Source of the DNA: Isochrysis galbana
Taxonomy: Eukaryota; Haptophyta; Isochrysidales; Isochrysidaceae
DNA: 64,000 nt
Reading direction: 5' to 3'
Assembly (NCBI GenBank): GCA_018136815.1
Contig: CM030938.1
Coordinates: 2,082,202 to 2,146,201 of the forward strand
Positions 63,021 through 64,000 of the stretch are shown in pieces (the stretch's first letter is position 1; every line of letters starts with the position of its first letter). The notes below the pieces were generated by a model. That model ran no database searches and was not told the DNA's origin. It was given only the letters and a program-made list of their open reading frames with translations. Position numbers and translations under genes: made by a program.

Positions 63021-63935
63021 ATGGCGCTCGTCGCCTCGAGCGAAGCCGATGTGCTATTTTCCGCCTTGCGCACCTGGCGATCACGCACGCCTGCGAGGAC
63101 GCTTCCTGGAATCGAGGCTGGGTTTCGCATTGGAGAGGATGAGCAGCTGCGGAGCGCTATGGAATGGGCAGCCGCAGCACGCGACGATCGAAACTCCCTG
63201 GTGCAATTTGTTGGGGCTTTAGGCGATGGTCAAGCTGCAGCATCATCTGACGCTTGGGTGGTTACAGATAGGCTCGGTTCTGCCCCAGCTGAACGCGACG
63301 CTCTTCTGCGCCAGCTCTACGCCGCACTCACTTCAGCGCCAACAGAGTGCGCTACTGCACCGCGGAGCTCACCGGAAGCAAGTGCGGATGGCGAGCAACC
63401 GCCCACATGTACGAGCAATGGTTTTGCTCTCCGCTCGGGATCCCTTCACACATTCAACGCCGGTACGGATCAGATGTTGCAGCGAATTCCAAAAGAGAGA
63501 GTTGATCTATCTCCCGCTACAGGAGACCACCCTCCGCTTAACAGCCATCTTGTTGCCGGATCGCCATATCACGCGTCTTCGTCGCCTTCTGGCGTGGGCA
63601 ATCGCAACAACGTTGACATCACCTCCGCTCTAACTCACGGAGCGACGGGCCAACAGGATAGCTCTTTTTCGCATTGGGGTACATGGTCCTCCGCCGGCCC
63701 TGCCTGTGGTGAGCATGGTGCTGGTGTCGATCGCATGAGTGGCGCGAGCGCTGCAGGCGGGGTGATCGCTGGTAGGGAGAGAAAGCTGCGTTCTAGGGGC
63801 GAGTCAGCAGAGCGACGGGTTGCTTCGCTCCCTGCTCGCCGGAGGGCCTTGGGCATATGGCATGATGTTCGCGAACTTGCCCCCATTCTTGCGGCCTGGC
63901 ATGACGAGGCGCGAAGGTACGTGGCAGCCAATTGA
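63021..63935 (+). CDS. Hypothetical protein
   Basis: From ATG 63021 the frame encodes 304 aa (MALVASSEADVLFSALRTWR). The first 90 residues look globular and helical (EDEQLRSAMEWAAAARDDRN, SLVQFVGALGD). The middle is Ser/Pro/Gly-rich and probably disordered. The end is basic and helical (RRALGIWHDVRELAPILAAW, HDEARRYVAAN). The frame is open upstream, but only through CT/CGCCTCG repeats without ATG. Introns cannot be excluded. I recognise no family. Confidence 0.5.
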   Translation: MALVASSEADVLFSALRTWRSRTPARTLPGIEAGFRIGEDEQLRSAMEWAAAARDDRNSLVQFVGALGDGQAAASSDAWVVTDRLGSAPAERDALLRQLYAALTSAPTECATAPRSSPEASADGEQPPTCTSNGFALRSGSLHTFNAGTDQMLQRIPKERVDLSPATGDHPPLNSHLVAGSPYHASSSPSGVGNRNNVDITSALTHGATGQQDSSFSHWGTWSSAGPACGEHGAGVDRMSGASAAGGVIAGRERKLRSRGESAERRVASLPARRRALGIWHDVRELAPILAAWHDEARRYVAAN

Positions 63936-64000
63936 GTAGCGGAAGGTGCTGTCGCTGAAGCCCAGACGACATGAATAGACACTTCTCGCATGCGGGCTGA

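Overview
The window is nuclear DNA of a GC-rich, intron-bearing unicellular eukaryote, most likely an alga with a secondary red-type plastid; a haptophyte is my best guess. The reasons are compact genes with short introns (mostly GT-AG, some GC-AG), a small protein with a signal peptide followed by a transit-like region, and many low-copy mobile-element relics between genes. The lineage is inferred from gene style, not from a marker gene. Two 100-base runs of N (12168-12267 and 37268-37367) are assembly gaps.

Host genes that can be rebuilt: a zincin metalloprotease cut by the left edge; a START-domain membrane protein (-); cyclin L (+, 2 exons); a phytanoyl-CoA-dioxygenase-like protein (+); a mitochondrial-type cytochrome P450 (-, 11 exons); UTP11 (-, 3 exons, both introns GC-AG); CWC22 (-, 8 exons) divergent from ribosomal protein eS7 (+, 3 exons); NDUFB7 of complex I (+, 3 exons); a secretory/plastid-type protein with a duplicated motif (+); DRG1 GTPase (-, 5 exons); a multi-pass membrane protein (-, 3 exons); NAA38/LSMD1 (+); a CRAL-TRIO/SEC14 protein (-, 2 exons); and an unrecognised ORF at the right end. 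Every splice model given was checked for reading phase and against remembered conservation of the family. The theme is housekeeping: pre-mRNA splicing (cyclin L, CWC22), ribosome biogenesis and translation (UTP11, eS7, DRG1), N-terminal acetylation (NAA38), respiration (NDUFB7), and lipid or oxygen chemistry (P450, PhyH-like, START, SEC14).

Between the genes lies a layered mobile-element landscape. A LINE-like family preserves mainly the C-terminal CCHC region of its ORF2. It ends in a conserved AT(C/T)TTCAAGAA-like block and an oligo(T), not oligo(A), tail; one copy has a 13-bp target-site duplication. Several copies are about 1.7-1.9 kb, and some join a structured leader to this C-terminal ORF, which suggests a non-autonomous subfamily. 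Short proline-rich ORF1-like starts with an AT-hook-like RGRPK are scattered as separate relics. A second, AT-richer gene family (starting MSTNG/MSING, with two VKIE motifs) occurs intact once and broken twice. One broken copy has the LINE inserted between its leader and its start codon. There are three MITE-like elements, two of them nested with recognisable target duplications, a fold-back repeat, and several tandem duplications.
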